From Pseudomonadota bacterium (lineage in GTDB: Bacteria > Pseudomonadota > Gammaproteobacteria > Xanthomonadales > Xanthomonadaceae), in assembly GCA_018242485.1 (NCBI GenBank), contig JAFEBV010000027.1, forward strand, positions 124,001 to 188,000: a stretch of DNA of 64,000 nucleotides, in the 5' to 3' direction. This document shows, piece after piece, positions 29,173 through 40,092 of this stretch. Both the position numbers and the translations under genes were made by a program. Each line of letters starts with the position of its first letter. The first letter of the stretch is position 1. Below the pieces are notes generated by a model, which ran no database searches, was not told the DNA's origin, and saw only the letters and a list, made by a program, of their open reading frames with translations.

Positions 29173-29256
29173 GTGAATCGTGAATCGTGAATCGTGAATC
29201 GAAAGAGCGAAGGCTCCTCGGCTTTCACCATTCACCCTTCACGATTCACCATTCAC
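29173..29256. repeat. heptad-phased inverted repeat C, between atpH and atpA
   Basis: Left arm 29173-29200 is four perfect GTGAATC units. Right arm 29222-29256 is five units ending in TTCAC (CTTTCAC, CATTCAC, CCTTCAC, GATTCAC, CATTCAC). The loop is only 21 nt, so this copy should fold most readily. It ends 6 bp from the atpH stop. Confidence 0.9.
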
Positions 29257-29262
29257 GGCCTT

Positions 29263-29796
29263 TCAGCGCACCAACGCCGTCTGCAGGCGCGCCAGCTTGC
29301 TGCGCAGCGAGCCGTCGATCACCACGTCGCCGGCGTCGATCACCGCGCCGCCGATCAACGCCGGATCGACCGCCGTTGCGATTTCGACCTGACTGCCCAG
29401 CCGCTTGGTCAGCGCCGCGCGCAGCTTGGCCAGTTCGGCCTCGTCCAGCACGGTCGCCGAGGTGATCGTCGCCTTGATCACGCGCTCGGATTCGGCACGC
29501 AACTGGGCGAAGATCGCGGCGATGTCCGGCAGCACCGCCATGCGGCCGTTGTCGGCCAGCACGGTGAGGAACTGCACGAAATCCGGATCGACCGGGCCGG
29601 GTGGCGCGACCAGCGCCACCGCGTCCTCGACCGTCAAGCCGGGATTGCCCAGCAACGCCTGCACGCGCGGGTCGGCGGCGATGCTGGCGGCGAAGCCCAG
29701 CCGCACCGACCACAACGGCAGCGCCTTGCGCTCGCAGGCGAGCGCGAAGGCGGCGCGTGCGTACGGACGGGCGAGGGTGAGCGCGTTGCTGCTCAT
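29263..29796 (-). CDS. atpH: F1F0 ATP synthase delta subunit
   Basis: A 177-residue peripheral-stalk subunit. The N-terminal helical domain ([17 protein letters not shown]) and C-terminal [28 protein letters not shown] with the final [11 protein letters not shown] helix are typical. Its ATG overlaps the atpF stop (ATGA at 29793-29796), indicating translational coupling. Confidence 0.96.
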   Translation of the reverse strand: MSSNALTLARPYARAAFALACERKALPLWSVRLGFAASIAADPRVQALLGNPGLTVEDAVALVAPPGPVDPDFVQFLTVLADNGRMAVLPDIAAIFAQLRAESERVIKATITSATVLDEAELAKLRAALTKRLGSQVEIATAVDPALIGGAVIDAGDVVIDGSLRSKLARLQTALVR

Positions 29797-30266
29797 CCCA
29801 GCTCCGCGGCCAGTTCGTCGAGCAGCGCCTTGTGCGCGTTCGGATCGATCTCGCGCTGGATCAGGCGCGAGGCACCGGCCACGGCCAGCGCGGAAATCTG
29901 CTTGCGCAGCGCCTCGCGGGCACGGTTGGCCTCCACGTCGATCTCGGCCACGGCCAGCGCCTTCTGCCGACCGGCTTCGGCGACCGCCTCATTCTTGGCG
30001 GCGTCGATGATCTGGTTGGCGCGGGCGTGGGCCTGGTCGATGATCTCGTTGGCCTTGACGCGGGCGTCGCGGACGAGGGCGTTGACCTGCTCCTCGGCCT
30101 TTTCCAGCTCGCTGCGGCTGCGGTCGGCGGCGGCCAGGCCCTCGCCGATGCGGCGCGCGCGCTCGTCCATCGCCTTCATCAGCGGCGGCCAGATGAACTT
30201 CATCGTGATCCAGATCAGGACCGCGAACACGATCATCTGGGCGAACAGGGTTGCGTTGATGTTCAC
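29793..30266 (-). CDS. atpF: F1F0 ATP synthase b subunit
   Basis: A 157-residue stator subunit. One N-terminal membrane helix ([20 protein letters not shown]) continues into a long charged, Ala- and Glu-rich helix that dimerises as a right-handed coiled coil and reaches delta. Length and pattern match E. coli b (156). Overlaps atpH by 4 bp. Confidence 0.97.
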   Translation of the reverse strand: MNINATLFAQMIVFAVLIWITMKFIWPPLMKAMDERARRIGEGLAAADRSRSELEKAEEQVNALVRDARVKANEIIDQAHARANQIIDAAKNEAVAEAGRQKALAVAEIDVEANRAREALRKQISALAVAGASRLIQREIDPNAHKALLDELAAELG

Positions 30267-30304
30267 GACAACTTCCTCGTGGTCGAGCTAACCGACGGAT
30301 CGGA

Positions 30305-30613
<309 letters not shown>

Positions 30614-30669
30614 TTAGGTGGTGCTTGCTTGTTGAGTGAAAGACTACGGGGTGGAAACGAAGGTGGAAC

Positions 30670-31897
<1,228 letters not shown>

Positions 31898-31985
31898 CCG
31901 TCACCCCTGCCGAACCGGTTGCGCGGGAACCTGCGACACACCGGGGATGGATGCCGGGCCGATTCAGTCCCGCCTAAGCCGGAAA

Positions 31986-32015
31986 AGTATAGCAGCCCGG
32001 TCGGATTGCGGGCAA
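31986..32015 (-). promoter_or_regulatory. sigma-70 promoter of the atp operon
   Basis: On the minus strand, TTGCCC (32010-32015) and TATACT (31986-31991) are separated by 18 bp. The start would be near 31979, giving a leader of about 80 nt before atpI. Confidence 0.65.
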
Positions 32016-32101
32016 CCACGGCTTCCCAGCGTGCTGACCGACGTGCTGTGCGGGCGCTTGCTCCCGAATCCGGCCGCATCGGGGCCGGGCAGGAGCGCAT
32101 C

Positions 32102-32761
32102 TCAGGCGTCATTCGATGTGCGTCGGAGTACGACATGGGTGGCCATTTCCGATCCCACGACCTGCGCGCATTCGTATCCCGATGCGCGCATGTTCACGCC
32201 ATCGAACAGTCGCTCGCCCGCACCCAGCAGCACCGGCGAAATCGCCAGATGCAGTTCGTCGATCAGGCCCGCGCGCAGGTACTGCTGGATCGTGTTCGCG
32301 CCGCCGCCGATGCGCACGTCGTCCCCGTCGGCGGCATCGCATGCCCGTTCGAGCGCCTCGTGCATGCCGCCGGTGACGAAGTGAAAGGTCGTGCCGCCCT
32401 CCATCGCCAGCGGCGCACGCGCATGATGGGTGAGGACGAAAACCGGAACGTGATACGGCGGATTATCTCCCCACCATCCTTTCCAATCTTCGTTCGGCCA
32501 CGGTCCGCGAATGGGCCCGAACATGTTTCTGCCGAGGATCCACGCCCCGACGTTCCGGAAGCCAAGGGCCGCGAAATCGTCGTCCACTCCGGTCGTGCCG
32601 CCGTCGTTACCAAACAGGGTGCGCTGAAACGTGCGTGTTGGAACGAGCCATTGATGCAAGTCCGTCCCGCCCACGCCGAGCGGGTGCTCGAAGTCCTGAT
32701 CCGGTCCCGCTCCGTAGCCGTCGAGCGAGAGGGTAAAACTTGCGACGCGAACGCGAGTCAT
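32102..32761 (-). CDS. dihydrofolate reductase family protein (RibD C-terminal type)
   Basis: A 219-residue NADPH-dependent reductase-like protein. N-terminal VASFTLSLDGYGAG, middle GAWILGRNMFG, a glycine motif VRIGGGANTIQQYLRAGLIDELHLAISPVLLGAGERLFDG, all characteristic of the stand-alone RibD_C/YyaP group. These proteins are usually of unknown substrate and are not true folate enzymes. It lies between the atp promoter and lpdA and is transcribed leftward after lpdA with a 28-bp gap. Confidence 0.88.
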   Translation of the reverse strand: MTRVRVASFTLSLDGYGAGPDQDFEHPLGVGGTDLHQWLVPTRTFQRTLFGNDGGTTGVDDDFAALGFRNVGAWILGRNMFGPIRGPWPNEDWKGWWGDNPPYHVPVFVLTHHARAPLAMEGGTTFHFVTGGMHEALERACDAADGDDVRIGGGANTIQQYLRAGLIDELHLAISPVLLGAGERLFDGVNMRASGYECAQVVGSEMATHVVLRRTSNDA

Positions 32762-32789
32762 CGCTTGCTTCCGTTGGAATGTGCAGCCG

Positions 32790-34712
32790 CTATTTGCCCG
32801 CCTTCTTCGGAATGTACAGATCGGTGATCGTGCCCTCGTACACCTCGGCGGCCATCGCCACCGATTCGCTCAGGGTCGGATGCGGATGGATGGTGTGGCC
32901 GATATCGCCGGCCTCGCAGCCCATCTCGATGGCCAGCGCCAGTTCGGCGATCAGGTCGCCCGCGTGCACGCCGACGATGCCCGCGCCGATCACGCGATGG
33001 CTTTCCTCGTCGAACACCAGCTTGGTGAATCCCTCGGTGCGGCCGATGCCGATCGCACGGCCCGATGCCGCCCACGGGAACTTGCCGACGCCGACCTTGA
33101 GGCCCTTGGCCTTCGCCTCGCTCTCGGTGACCCCCACCCACGCGATTTCCGGATCGGTGTAGGCCACCGACGGAATCACCCGCGCCACCCATTCGCGCTT
33201 CTCGCCGGCGGCGACTTCGGCGGCGAGCTTGCCCTCGTGGGTGGCCTTGTGCGCGAGCATCGGATTGCCGATCAAATCGCCGATGGCGAAGATGTGCGGC
33301 ACGTTGCTGCGCATCTGCCGATCCACCGGAATGAAGCCGCGCTCGCTCACGTGCACGCCGGCCTTGTTCGCATCGAGCTTGCCGCCGTTGGGCGCGCGCC
33401 CGACCGCGACGAGCACGCGATCGAACAGCGTCGTCGCCGGCAGGTTCTCGCCCTCGAAGCGCGCGCTCAATCCCTGCGCACCAGCCTCGACCTTGGCGAC
33501 CTTGGTCTTCAGATGCACGGCCACGCCCTGCTTCTTCAACCGATCGGCCAGCGGCTTGACCAGATCGACATCCGCGCCGGGCATCAGCTGATCCATGAGT
33601 TCGACGACGGTGACCTCGCTGCCCAGCGCGCGATACACCGTGGCCATCTCCAGCCCGATGATGCCGCCGCCGACGACCAGCAATTTATTCGGAATGTCGG
33701 CGAGCGTGAGCGCATCGGTGGAATCCATCACCCGCGGGTCGTCCCAAGGGAAACCCGGCAACTTCAGCGCCTGCGAACCGGCGGCGATGATGCACTGCTC
33801 GAAGCGCAGCAGCTTGCTGCCTTCGTGCGTGGCGATTTCCAATTCATGCGGCGAGACGAACTTCGCGGCGCCGGTGACGACCCGCACCTTGCGCTGCTTG
33901 GCCATGCCGGCCAAACCTTTCGTGAGCTGGCCGACGACCTTGTCCTTGTAGGCGCGCAGCGCATCGAGCCCGATCTTCGGAGTACCGAAGTCGATGCCGT
34001 AGTCCTTCGCGTGCGCGGCCTCGTCGATCACCGCGGCGGCGTGCAGCAAGGCTTTCGACGGGATGCAGCCGACGTTGAGACAGACCCCGCCGAGGCTGGG
34101 ATAGCGCTCGATCAATACCGTGTCCAGGCCCAGATCGGCGGCGCGGAAGGCAGCCGTGTAACCGCCGGGGCCGGCACCGAGCACGACGAGGCGGCATTCG
34201 ATGTCGGGCTGGCGACCGCTGGCGGGAGCGGCAACCGGATTCGTTGCGGAAGCGGGGGCGGGCTGTTGACCCCCTCTCCCTCCGGGAGAGGGTTGGGGTG
34301 AGGGGCTGGGCGCCTGCGAACCTTGCGTGCCTTGGGCGATGAGTCCCTCATCCGGCCTGCGGCCACCTCGCTCCGCGCCCCGGCCTCCGCTCTCGCGCGG
34401 AGGCGCCTGATGTTGCGCGAACCCGTGGTTCGCAAGCGCAACATCAGGCCCCGGGGGGAGAAGGGAAGCATCGGAAGCCTCGATCACCGCCACCACGCCG
34501 CCTTCGGAGATGCGATCGCCGAGCTTCACCTTCAACTCGCGCACCACTCCGGCCAGCGGCGCGGGCACTTCCATCGTGGCCTTGTCCGATTCCAGCGTGA
34601 CCAGACCTTGATCGGCCTTCACGGCATCGCCCACTTTCACCAGCAGCTCGATCACCGGTATGTCGTGGAAGTTGCCGATATCGGGAACCTTCGCCTCGTG
34701 CATCTGGCCCAT
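32790..34712 (-). CDS. lpdA: dihydrolipoyl dehydrogenase (E3) with N-terminal lipoyl domain
   Basis: A 640-residue E3 of pyruvate dehydrogenase. Lipoyl domain 1-85 with the lipoylated Lys in LESDKATME (about 47). A long linker of about 75 residues follows, then the flavoprotein with FAD motif [12 protein letters not shown], redox pair [13 protein letters not shown] motif [10 protein letters not shown] and the C-terminal interface ending IPKKAGK. ATG 34712 follows GGCGAGGTG. The linker is encoded by REP-like sequence and carries an extra palindrome (34405-34449). The lipoyl domain is nearly identical to that of aceF. Confidence 0.95.
   Translation of the reverse strand: MGQMHEAKVPDIGNFHDIPVIELLVKVGDAVKADQGLVTLESDKATMEVPAPLAGVVRELKVKLGDRISEGGVVAVIEASDASLLPPGPDVALANHGFAQHQAPPRESGGRGAERGGRRPDEGLIAQGTQGSQAPSPSPQPSPGGRGGQQPAPASATNPVAAPASGRQPDIECRLVVLGAGPGGYTAAFRAADLGLDTVLIERYPSLGGVCLNVGCIPSKALLHAAAVIDEAAHAKDYGIDFGTPKIGLDALRAYKDKVVGQLTKGLAGMAKQRKVRVVTGAAKFVSPHELEIATHEGSKLLRFEQCIIAAGSQALKLPGFPWDDPRVMDSTDALTLADIPNKLLVVGGGIIGLEMATVYRALGSEVTVVELMDQLMPGADVDLVKPLADRLKKQGVAVHLKTKVAKVEAGAQGLSARFEGENLPATTLFDRVLVAVGRAPNGGKLDANKAGVHVSERGFIPVDRQMRSNVPHIFAIGDLIGNPMLAHKATHEGKLAAEVAAGEKREWVARVIPSVAYTDPEIAWVGVTESEAKAKGLKVGVGKFPWAASGRAIGIGRTEGFTKLVFDEESHRVIGAGIVGVHAGDLIAELALAIEMGCEAGDIGHTIHPHPTLSESVAMAAEVYEGTITDLYIPKKAGK
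34270..34375. repeat. REP-like repeat translated as the E3 linker
   Basis: Starts with a C-rich/G-rich hairpin (CCCTCTCCCTCCGGGAGAGG) and continues with about 65 bp that also occur in aceF. On the coding strand it reads [12 protein letters not shown]...[17 protein letters not shown]. The same family of elements normally sits between genes. Confidence 0.8.
34405..34449. repeat. 45-bp palindrome with GCTT bulge inside the lpdA linker
   Basis: On the coding strand: 12-bp stem (GCCTGATGTTGC), bulge GCTT, 7-bp stem (GCGAACC), loop ACG, and the perfect complements. It is absent from the otherwise parallel aceF linker and adds roughly 28 residues with its flanks. A smaller hairpin (GCCTCCGC/GCGGAGGC, 34383-34404) adjoins it. 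Confidence 0.85.
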
Positions 34713-34784
34713 CGTCCACCTCGCCGGTTCGTTGCCCTGCGGCATTGTCGCCGCGTTGCCCGCGCTTGCCAAACCCCGAAAACG

Positions 34785-34811
34785 ACGATGCCGGGGCAAG
34801 CCCGGCATCGT
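34785..34811 (-). terminator. hairpin after the DUF2059 gene, candidate terminator
   Basis: Perfect 11-bp stem ACGATGCCGGG / CCCGGCATCGT with a 5-nt loop, followed on the minus strand by CGTTTTC. It lies between the DUF2059 gene and lpdA, so lpdA may need its own promoter or rely on read-through. Confidence 0.5.
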
Positions 34812-34852
34812 GATTCACGGTTGATCGAGCGGCCGCAGCCGCAGCCGATTGA

Positions 34853-35422
34853 TTACTTCTTCGCCGGTGCCGCGGCCGGAGTGACCGGACAGGCGTCGGC
34901 AACCTTCTGGATGGTCACCGCGAAATCGCGCTGCGCGTTGCCGATGTCGGTGCTGCGGGTCTTCGCGCGCGCCATCGCCAGCGCCGAGATGCGCTGATTC
35001 AATTCGCCGATGGTGCGGGTGTACTTCTGCCCGGCCGGCGATTGCACGAAGGCCAGGATCTGGCGCATCTCGTCCTCGGTGAACGCATCGGCGAACACCT
35101 TGACCGCATCGGCCTTGAACTGCGCATCGGCCATGCCGTTGAAGATCGGATCGAGCTTGCCCTTGAACGCGGCGATATGCGGCTGCACCGCCTGCTGTTG
35201 CAGGCCGGGGCAGGTTTCGGCCTTGTTCCCGAGACCCTGACCGATCTCGCTCATGGTGTTGGAGATGATGCTGAACTCCAGGCTCTGGAACACGTTGCCG
35301 GCATTGCTCACGTCGTACATCTTCTGGGCCATCTGCAGCTTGGCCGGCGAGGCAGCCGTCTGGGCGAAGGCCAGCGGGGTGGCGGCCAGGCAGGCCAGCG
35401 CGATTGCAAGGGTACGGCGCAT
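34853..35422 (-). CDS. secreted DUF2059-domain protein
   Basis: A 189-residue exported protein. Signal peptide MRRTLAIALACLAATPLAFA, then a helical DUF2059 domain with the signature FTEDEMRQILAFVQSPAGQKY. The C-terminus is Ala- and Pro-rich. The start at 35422 has GGAG upstream; a longer frame runs to 35680 into aceF but would hide the signal peptide. The function of the family is unknown. It splits aceF from lpdA, which are adjacent in many relatives. Confidence 0.87.
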   Translation of the reverse strand: MRRTLAIALACLAATPLAFAQTAASPAKLQMAQKMYDVSNAGNVFQSLEFSIISNTMSEIGQGLGNKAETCPGLQQQAVQPHIAAFKGKLDPIFNGMADAQFKADAVKVFADAFTEDEMRQILAFVQSPAGQKYTRTIGELNQRISALAMARAKTRSTDIGNAQRDFAVTIQKVADACPVTPAAAPAKK

Positions 35423-35609
35423 CGAGGAAACTCCGGGATGGGGTTGGTTGGACGGGACGGCGAATCTTACAGGGTCGCGGGCGCGAAGTGGGGAAAATCC
35501 CTGTCCCCGCCAGCCCGCGTTCAGACACGACCCGGGCAGGCAAGTTCCCGCCGATGGAGCCGATTTGTTGTGCCCGGAAGCGCCCGGGCGGAACCCGTGC
35601 GCGCCCCGA

Positions 35610-37010
35610 TCAGAGCAACAACAGCCGCAAATCGCCCAGCACCTGCGCCAGGTACGCCGCGAAACGCGCCGCCGCGGCACCGTCGATGACCCGGTGGTCG
35701 TAGCTCAGCGACAACGGCAGCATCAGCCGCGGCTCGAAGCCCTCGCCCGTCCACAACGGCTGCATGCGCGATTTCGACACCCCGAGGATCGCCACCTCGG
35801 GCGCATTGATGATCGGCGTGAAGGCGGTGCCGCCGATCCCGCCCAGCGAGGAAATCGAGAAGCAGCCGCCGGACATGTCGGCCGGCGTGAGCTTGCCCTC
35901 GCGGGCCTTGGCCGAGATCGCCGCCAACTCGTGCGAGAGTTCCAGCAGGCCCTTGCGGTCGGCGTCGCGGATCACCGGCACCACCAGCCCGCTGGGCGTG
36001 TCCACCGCGATGCCGATGTGGAAGTACTTCTTCAGGATCAAGCTGTCGCCATCCAGCGAACTGTTGAACGCCGGATACTTGCGCAGCGCCGCGACCGCGG
36101 CCTTGATCAGGAACACCAGCGGTGTGACCTTCACGTCCTTGTGGGTCGCGCCGAGCTGCTTGCGGAAGGCCTCCATCGCGGTGATGTCGGCCTCGTCGTG
36201 CTGGGTGACGTGCGGGATCATCGCCCAGTTGCGCAACAGGTTCGCGCCGGACAACTTCTGGATGCGCGACAGCGGCCGGCTTTCGACTTCGCCGAACTTG
36301 CCGAAGTCCACCTTCGGCCACGGGATCAGGTTCAGCCCGCCGCCGGAAGCGGCCACCGCAATCGGAGCCGCCTGCAATGCGCCCTTCACGAATGCCTGCA
36401 CATCGGCCTTGGTGATGCGCCCGGCGCGCGCGCTGCCCTTGACCTTGTGCAAGTCCACGCCCAGTTCGCGCGCGAACACGCGCACCGCGGGGGAGGCGTA
36501 GGGCACTTGCCCCGGCGCGAGTGCGGCGGCGTCGAACACGACGGGCGGGGAAGAAGGCACTGTGCTGCCTGACGTAGCGCCCGGCAGCTCGACTCCGGCC
36601 GGGGTGGCCGGCAACGGCGCAGTCGGCTGCGGCGCAGGCTCTTGGCCCCCTCTCCCTCCGGGAGAGGGCTGGGGTGAGGGGCTGGGTGCCTGCGAACCTA
36701 GCGCGTCTTGGGCGATGAGTCCCTCATCCGGCCTTCGGCCACCTTCCCCCAAGGGGGGAAGGGAAGCGTCCATCGCCTCGATCACCGCCACCACGCCGCC
36801 TTCGGAAATGCGGTCGCCGAGCTTGACCTTGAGTTCCTTCACCACACCGGCCAACGGCGCTGGCACTTCCATCGTCGCCTTGTCGGATTCGAGCGTGACC
36901 AGCCCTTGATCGGCCTTGACCGTATCGCCCACGGCCACCAGCAATTCGATCACCGGGATGTCGTGGAAGTTGCCGATGTCCGGGACCTTGGCTTCGTGCA
37001 TCTGGCCCAT
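35610..37010 (-). CDS. aceF: pyruvate dehydrogenase E2, dihydrolipoamide acetyltransferase
   Basis: A 466-residue E2 core subunit. Single lipoyl domain 1-85 (LESDKATME), Ala/Pro linker, peripheral-subunit-binding domain (YASPAVRVFARELGVDL ... GRITKADVQAFV), second linker, and catalytic domain with the active-site motif SYDHRVIDGA near the end. One lipoyl domain instead of the three of E. coli is normal here because E3 carries its own. ATG 37010 was chosen over an upstream frame start at 37133. aceE is not in this window. Confidence 0.95.
   Translation of the reverse strand: MGQMHEAKVPDIGNFHDIPVIELLVAVGDTVKADQGLVTLESDKATMEVPAPLAGVVKELKVKLGDRISEGGVVAVIEAMDASLPPLGEGGRRPDEGLIAQDALGSQAPSPSPQPSPGGRGGQEPAPQPTAPLPATPAGVELPGATSGSTVPSSPPVVFDAAALAPGQVPYASPAVRVFARELGVDLHKVKGSARAGRITKADVQAFVKGALQAAPIAVAASGGGLNLIPWPKVDFGKFGEVESRPLSRIQKLSGANLLRNWAMIPHVTQHDEADITAMEAFRKQLGATHKDVKVTPLVFLIKAAVAALRKYPAFNSSLDGDSLILKKYFHIGIAVDTPSGLVVPVIRDADRKGLLELSHELAAISAKAREGKLTPADMSGGCFSISSLGGIGGTAFTPIINAPEVAILGVSKSRMQPLWTGEGFEPRLMLPLSLSYDHRVIDGAAAARFAAYLAQVLGDLRLLLL
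36646..36752. repeat. REP-like repeat translated as the E2 linker
   Basis: About 105 bp matching the element in lpdA (34270-34375) with few differences: the hairpin CCCTCTCCCTCCGGGAGAGG, then GGGCGATGAGTCCCTCATCC. It encodes [20 protein letters not shown] and the following [14 protein letters not shown] on the coding strand. Confidence 0.8.
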
Positions 37011-37139
37011 CGCCTGCTCCGTGGGTTGGCGTCGTCGCGAAGCGCCTATTGTGGACGCGCATCGGCCAATGTCCAAGCCGCACGGATCAAGCCAGGGCAT
37101 TGGCAACGGATTGCTGGCAAATGTCGATTCCACCGCCCC

Positions 37140-37168
37140 AAAAAAAGACCCTCCCGCGAGGGAGGGTC
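37140..37168 (-). terminator. intrinsic terminator of the sX13-like RNA
   Basis: 9-bp perfect stem GACCCTCCC / GGGAGGGTC with a 4-nt loop, followed on the minus strand by seven T residues. Strong Rho-independent signal facing left, ending the sRNA and any transcript from the M48 gene. Confidence 0.9.
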
Positions 37169-37300
37169 GGATGCGGGCGCCTGACGTGTGCGCCGCAGAC
37201 TTCCGACGATCACGGCTCGGGGGAGGAACCGCGTACGCCGTCTTGCTTGAAACCGACCGACCCGGGAGGGGGAGCCCGAGCCGGTCGTTGCCACCACCGA
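37140..37300 (-). ncRNA. small RNA resembling Xanthomonas sX13 (C-rich loops)
   Basis: On the minus strand, three stem-loops follow one another. Hairpin 1 (37255-37286) has a 12-bp stem and an 8-nt loop CTCCCCCT. Hairpin 2 (37212-37232) has a 7-bp stem and loop CTCCCCC. Hairpin 3 is the terminator. Three stable stem-loops with C-rich loop motifs are the hallmark described for sX13, an Hfq-independent virulence regulator of Xanthomonas that pairs with G-rich leaders. The 5' end is uncertain; it may have its own promoter or be cut from the M48 3' UTR, whose stop is at 37338. This RNA fills the 327-bp gap between aceF and the M48 gene. Confidence 0.7.
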
Positions 37301-37337
37301 TGACTACGACCGGGGTGGGCGTGGAAAGTTCGGCGGT

Positions 37338-38762
37338 TCAGTGTCTGGAGCCGCTGCCGTTCAGCTTGGAGTCGAACTTCAAGGGCTGCATCGGCGGGGC
37401 GATCGGCGCATTGGCAGTGGGGTTGTCCTGATTCTCGCCCAGCCAGATCATCGAGTTGTGCACGCGGGTGTAGCCGCTGGGATGGTCGTAGAAGATCACT
37501 TCCTCCCACGGCCCCGGTTGCAGCTTGCGGTAGGTGGACAGGCGCATCGCCGCCATCGCGAAACCGTTGGGCTCGCGCGCGGCATTCAGGCCAAAGGCAT
37601 CGGCCTCGGCTTCGGCCTGACGGGTGATGGAGTTGCTCACCGGCGTCATCAGGAAGAAGAACCCCGACAGGATGAGCGCCACCAGCGGCAGCGCGGCGGG
37701 GTCGTCGCGGCCTTCCAGCTGCAGCCGCCCGCCCCAGCGCGCCAGCGACCAGTCCAGTATCCGGTGGGTGAAGTAGAAGCCCAGCGTCAGCAGCAGGCTG
37801 AAATAGATCGTCAGGCGCAGGGCGTGGTTGAGCACGTAATGGCCCATCTCGTGGCCGAGCACCGCGCGGATTTCCGGCAGCGAGGTCTTGTTGACGAGGT
37901 TGTCGTTGAGATTGACCCGGGTGGTATTCAGGAAGCCGGAGACGTTGGCGCTCACCCGCGTGGTTTGCCGCGAGGCGTCGAACCATTCGACGTGGTCGGT
38001 GGGGATGCGGTTGGCGCGCGCCAGCGACAGCACCGCCTCGCGCACCGGGCCGTTCGGCAAGGGTTTGTAGTCGTTGAACAGCGGCGCGAAGTACACCGGC
38101 GCGAGCATCCCCAGCAGCAGGGACAGCACGAAACCACCGAGGCTGGCAGCCACCCACCAGCGCACGCCCAGCCGCCGCACCCAGGCGTACAGCATGGCGA
38201 TGATCGGCGGCGCCAGAATCGCGTCGACCATCAGATCCTTGAAGCCGTCGCCGAACCACGCTGCCGGGCTCTGCGTGGACAGGCCGTACTGGTGCTCGCG
38301 CACATAGCTTTCGTACCAGCTCCACGGCAGGTTGATGAGGTACACCAGCAACAGCCACAGCAGCACATAGATCGCCGTCGACAGCCAGCTACGCCGCGAA
38401 ATCGCCTGCGCCAGCTCGCGCATGCGCACCGAGATGCCGCTGACCAGCAGCAGCACGCCGATGCCCGCGCCGATCAGGAAGTCCCACAATTGCAGCCAGT
38501 AACCGCCCTCGAAGTAATCGTCGGAGAGTTTGCGCTGCGCCGGCGAGAGCAGATCCAGATACGCCTGCGTGGCCTTGTCCACATCGAAATGCGGGCCTGG
38601 CCGAGCCGCGTCGGGGATGATCAGCCCGGGCGGGAAGTCGCGGGCGATCGGCGTATTCGGCGTGCTGGGTGTACTCGCCGCATCGGCACCGAAGGCATAC
38701 GCCGCCGCCAACAGACCCAGCACCAGCAGTGCGCCCCACAGCCAGTTCTTCAACGATCCCAT
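37338..38762 (-). CDS. M48 family zinc metalloprotease (Ste24/CAAX protease-like)
   Basis: A 474-residue integral membrane protease. It has an N-terminal signal/anchor, several helices, the zinc motif HEMGHY (about residue 305) and the third ligand region EAEADAFGL. The layout matches the M48A Ste24 group rather than the shorter HtpX. It probably degrades or processes membrane proteins. It overlaps the NRDE gene by 13 bp and precedes the sRNA. Confidence 0.92.
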   Translation of the reverse strand: MGSLKNWLWGALLVLGLLAAAYAFGADAASTPSTPNTPIARDFPPGLIIPDAARPGPHFDVDKATQAYLDLLSPAQRKLSDDYFEGGYWLQLWDFLIGAGIGVLLLVSGISVRMRELAQAISRRSWLSTAIYVLLWLLLVYLINLPWSWYESYVREHQYGLSTQSPAAWFGDGFKDLMVDAILAPPIIAMLYAWVRRLGVRWWVAASLGGFVLSLLLGMLAPVYFAPLFNDYKPLPNGPVREAVLSLARANRIPTDHVEWFDASRQTTRVSANVSGFLNTTRVNLNDNLVNKTSLPEIRAVLGHEMGHYVLNHALRLTIYFSLLLTLGFYFTHRILDWSLARWGGRLQLEGRDDPAALPLVALILSGFFFLMTPVSNSITRQAEAEADAFGLNAAREPNGFAMAAMRLSTYRKLQPGPWEEVIFYDHPSGYTRVHNSMIWLGENQDNPTANAPIAPPMQPLKFDSKLNGSGSRH

Positions 38763-39532
38763 GTGCCCAGTCTCCCCTCTCCGGTGACGATGCCGTTGGC
38801 GCCGAAGCGGCGCTCGATCATGCCGATGTCGCGGCAGCCTGCCAGCACCACGCTGCTGCAGCGTGTGCCAAAGGTATCGCCCATGACGAATGGCGGCGAC
38901 AGACGGCGTTCGAGTTCCAAACCGACGCCGGTATCGGGCAGTTCGGCATCGGGCGCGGGCGACGTATCGGCCAACGCCATCAGCAGCGGCTCGACATTGG
39001 CCGTTGCATCATCGTCATCAGGCCGCATCGCCAGCCAATCGGCCAGCGCCGACTTCACCCGCCGCGCTTTCGGCCAGCCGCTGTCGAGGCGCGCATTGGA
39101 CAGCGTATGCAGCCCCGGCGCGATCGCGGCAGTGTGGAAGACAGGGTGGTTACCCGCCCAGTGCATGCCCGTGCCGTCCCACAACAACAGGTTGAAACGC
39201 CCGTACTCATGGGCGACGGGCGCGAGCGCAGTGGCGAACGCGACGGCCTCCATGTCGCCGGCGACGAACGCCTTGACCAGATCGCCACGCGAACGCGGCG
39301 CGGTTTCCGGATGCAGACCATCGCGGACGTTGGTGACCGCCGCCAACCGCCGCCGCGTCGAGGCCAGCAGCCAACTGCCGCCGGCGCGCAGGTCGATGCC
39401 GCCGAACACGTCCGCCGTGTCGGCGAGGAAAGCAGCCGGCGCACTGGGCCGGCCGTGGAACTCGTCACGATTGGCGATCAGCACCAGCGGCCAGCGCGGG
39501 TGCGTGCCCCATGCGAAGGCGATCAGACACAT
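38750..39532 (-). CDS. NRDE (TANGO2-like) family protein
   Basis: A 260-residue protein with the family start MCLIAFAW and the diagnostic motif NRDEF near residue 21, then [23 protein letters not shown] and [16 protein letters not shown]. Cys2 could be an N-terminal nucleophile after Met removal, as in Ntn hydrolases. The biochemical role in bacteria is not established. Positioned between tpx and the M48 protease, all in the same direction. Confidence 0.9.
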   Translation of the reverse strand: MCLIAFAWGTHPRWPLVLIANRDEFHGRPSAPAAFLADTADVFGGIDLRAGGSWLLASTRRRLAAVTNVRDGLHPETAPRSRGDLVKAFVAGDMEAVAFATALAPVAHEYGRFNLLLWDGTGMHWAGNHPVFHTAAIAPGLHTLSNARLDSGWPKARRVKSALADWLAMRPDDDDATANVEPLLMALADTSPAPDAELPDTGVGLELERRLSPPFVMGDTFGTRCSSVVLAGCRDIGMIERRFGANGIVTGEGRLGTWDR

Positions 39533-39571
39533 GCGCCAACCGTGGGCTGCCGTCGCGCTACCGCTGCGGCA

Positions 39572-40072
39572 TCACTTCAGCGCTGCCAGCGCCGCATCGT
39601 AATTCGGCTCGTGCGCGATCTCGTCCACCAGCTCGGCGTGTACAACCTTGTCGTGCGCGTCGAGCACCACCACCGCGCGCGCGGCCAGACCGGCCAACGG
39701 GCCATCGACCATGTCCACGCCGTAATCGCGCAGGAAACTGCGGCCACGCATCAGCGAAAACATGTGCACGTTCTGGATGCCCTCGGCGCCGCAAAAGCGC
39801 CCCTGCGCGAACGGCAAGTCGGCGGAGATGCACAGCACCACGGTATCGGTCAGGCCCGAGGCGGCCTTGTTGAAGTGGCGCACCGAGGCCGCGCACACGC
39901 CGGTATCCACGCTGGGGAAGATGTTGAGCACCTTGCGCTTGCCGGCGAAGGTCGCCAGCGTGGCTTCGGAAAGATTGCCGGCGACGAGGCGGAAATCCGG
40001 CGCGTGGCTCCCGACCGCGGGGAAATGGCCTTCGACGTGGACCGGCTGGCCCTTGAAATGGGTAGTGGACAT
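39572..40072 (-). CDS. tpx: thiol peroxidase (2-Cys peroxiredoxin, Tpx)
   Basis: A 166-residue periredoxin that reduces lipid and hydrogen peroxides with thioredoxin. Peroxidatic Cys in [11 protein letters not shown] (about 60) and resolving Cys in GRFCGAEG (about 94), with the typical C-terminal [19 protein letters not shown] strong ribosome site AGGAGG lies 7 bp before ATG 40072. A 30-residue membrane peptide is encoded 20 bp upstream. Confidence 0.96.
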   Translation of the reverse strand: MSTTHFKGQPVHVEGHFPAVGSHAPDFRLVAGNLSEATLATFAGKRKVLNIFPSVDTGVCAASVRHFNKAASGLTDTVVLCISADLPFAQGRFCGAEGIQNVHMFSLMRGRSFLRDYGVDMVDGPLAGLAARAVVVLDAHDKVVHAELVDEIAHEPNYDAALAALK

Positions 40073-40092
40073 GGGAACCTCCTGCAAAGGGG

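Noticed and set aside
29113..29235. N-terminal extension of AtpA containing IHDSRFTIH
   Set aside because: It is translation of the heptad repeat. AtpA starts at 29112 with a good ribosome site and the conserved N-terminus.
35423..35680. 86-residue N-terminal extension of the DUF2059 protein
   Set aside because: It would bury a good signal peptide and overlap aceF; the GGAG-preceded ATG at 35422 is better.
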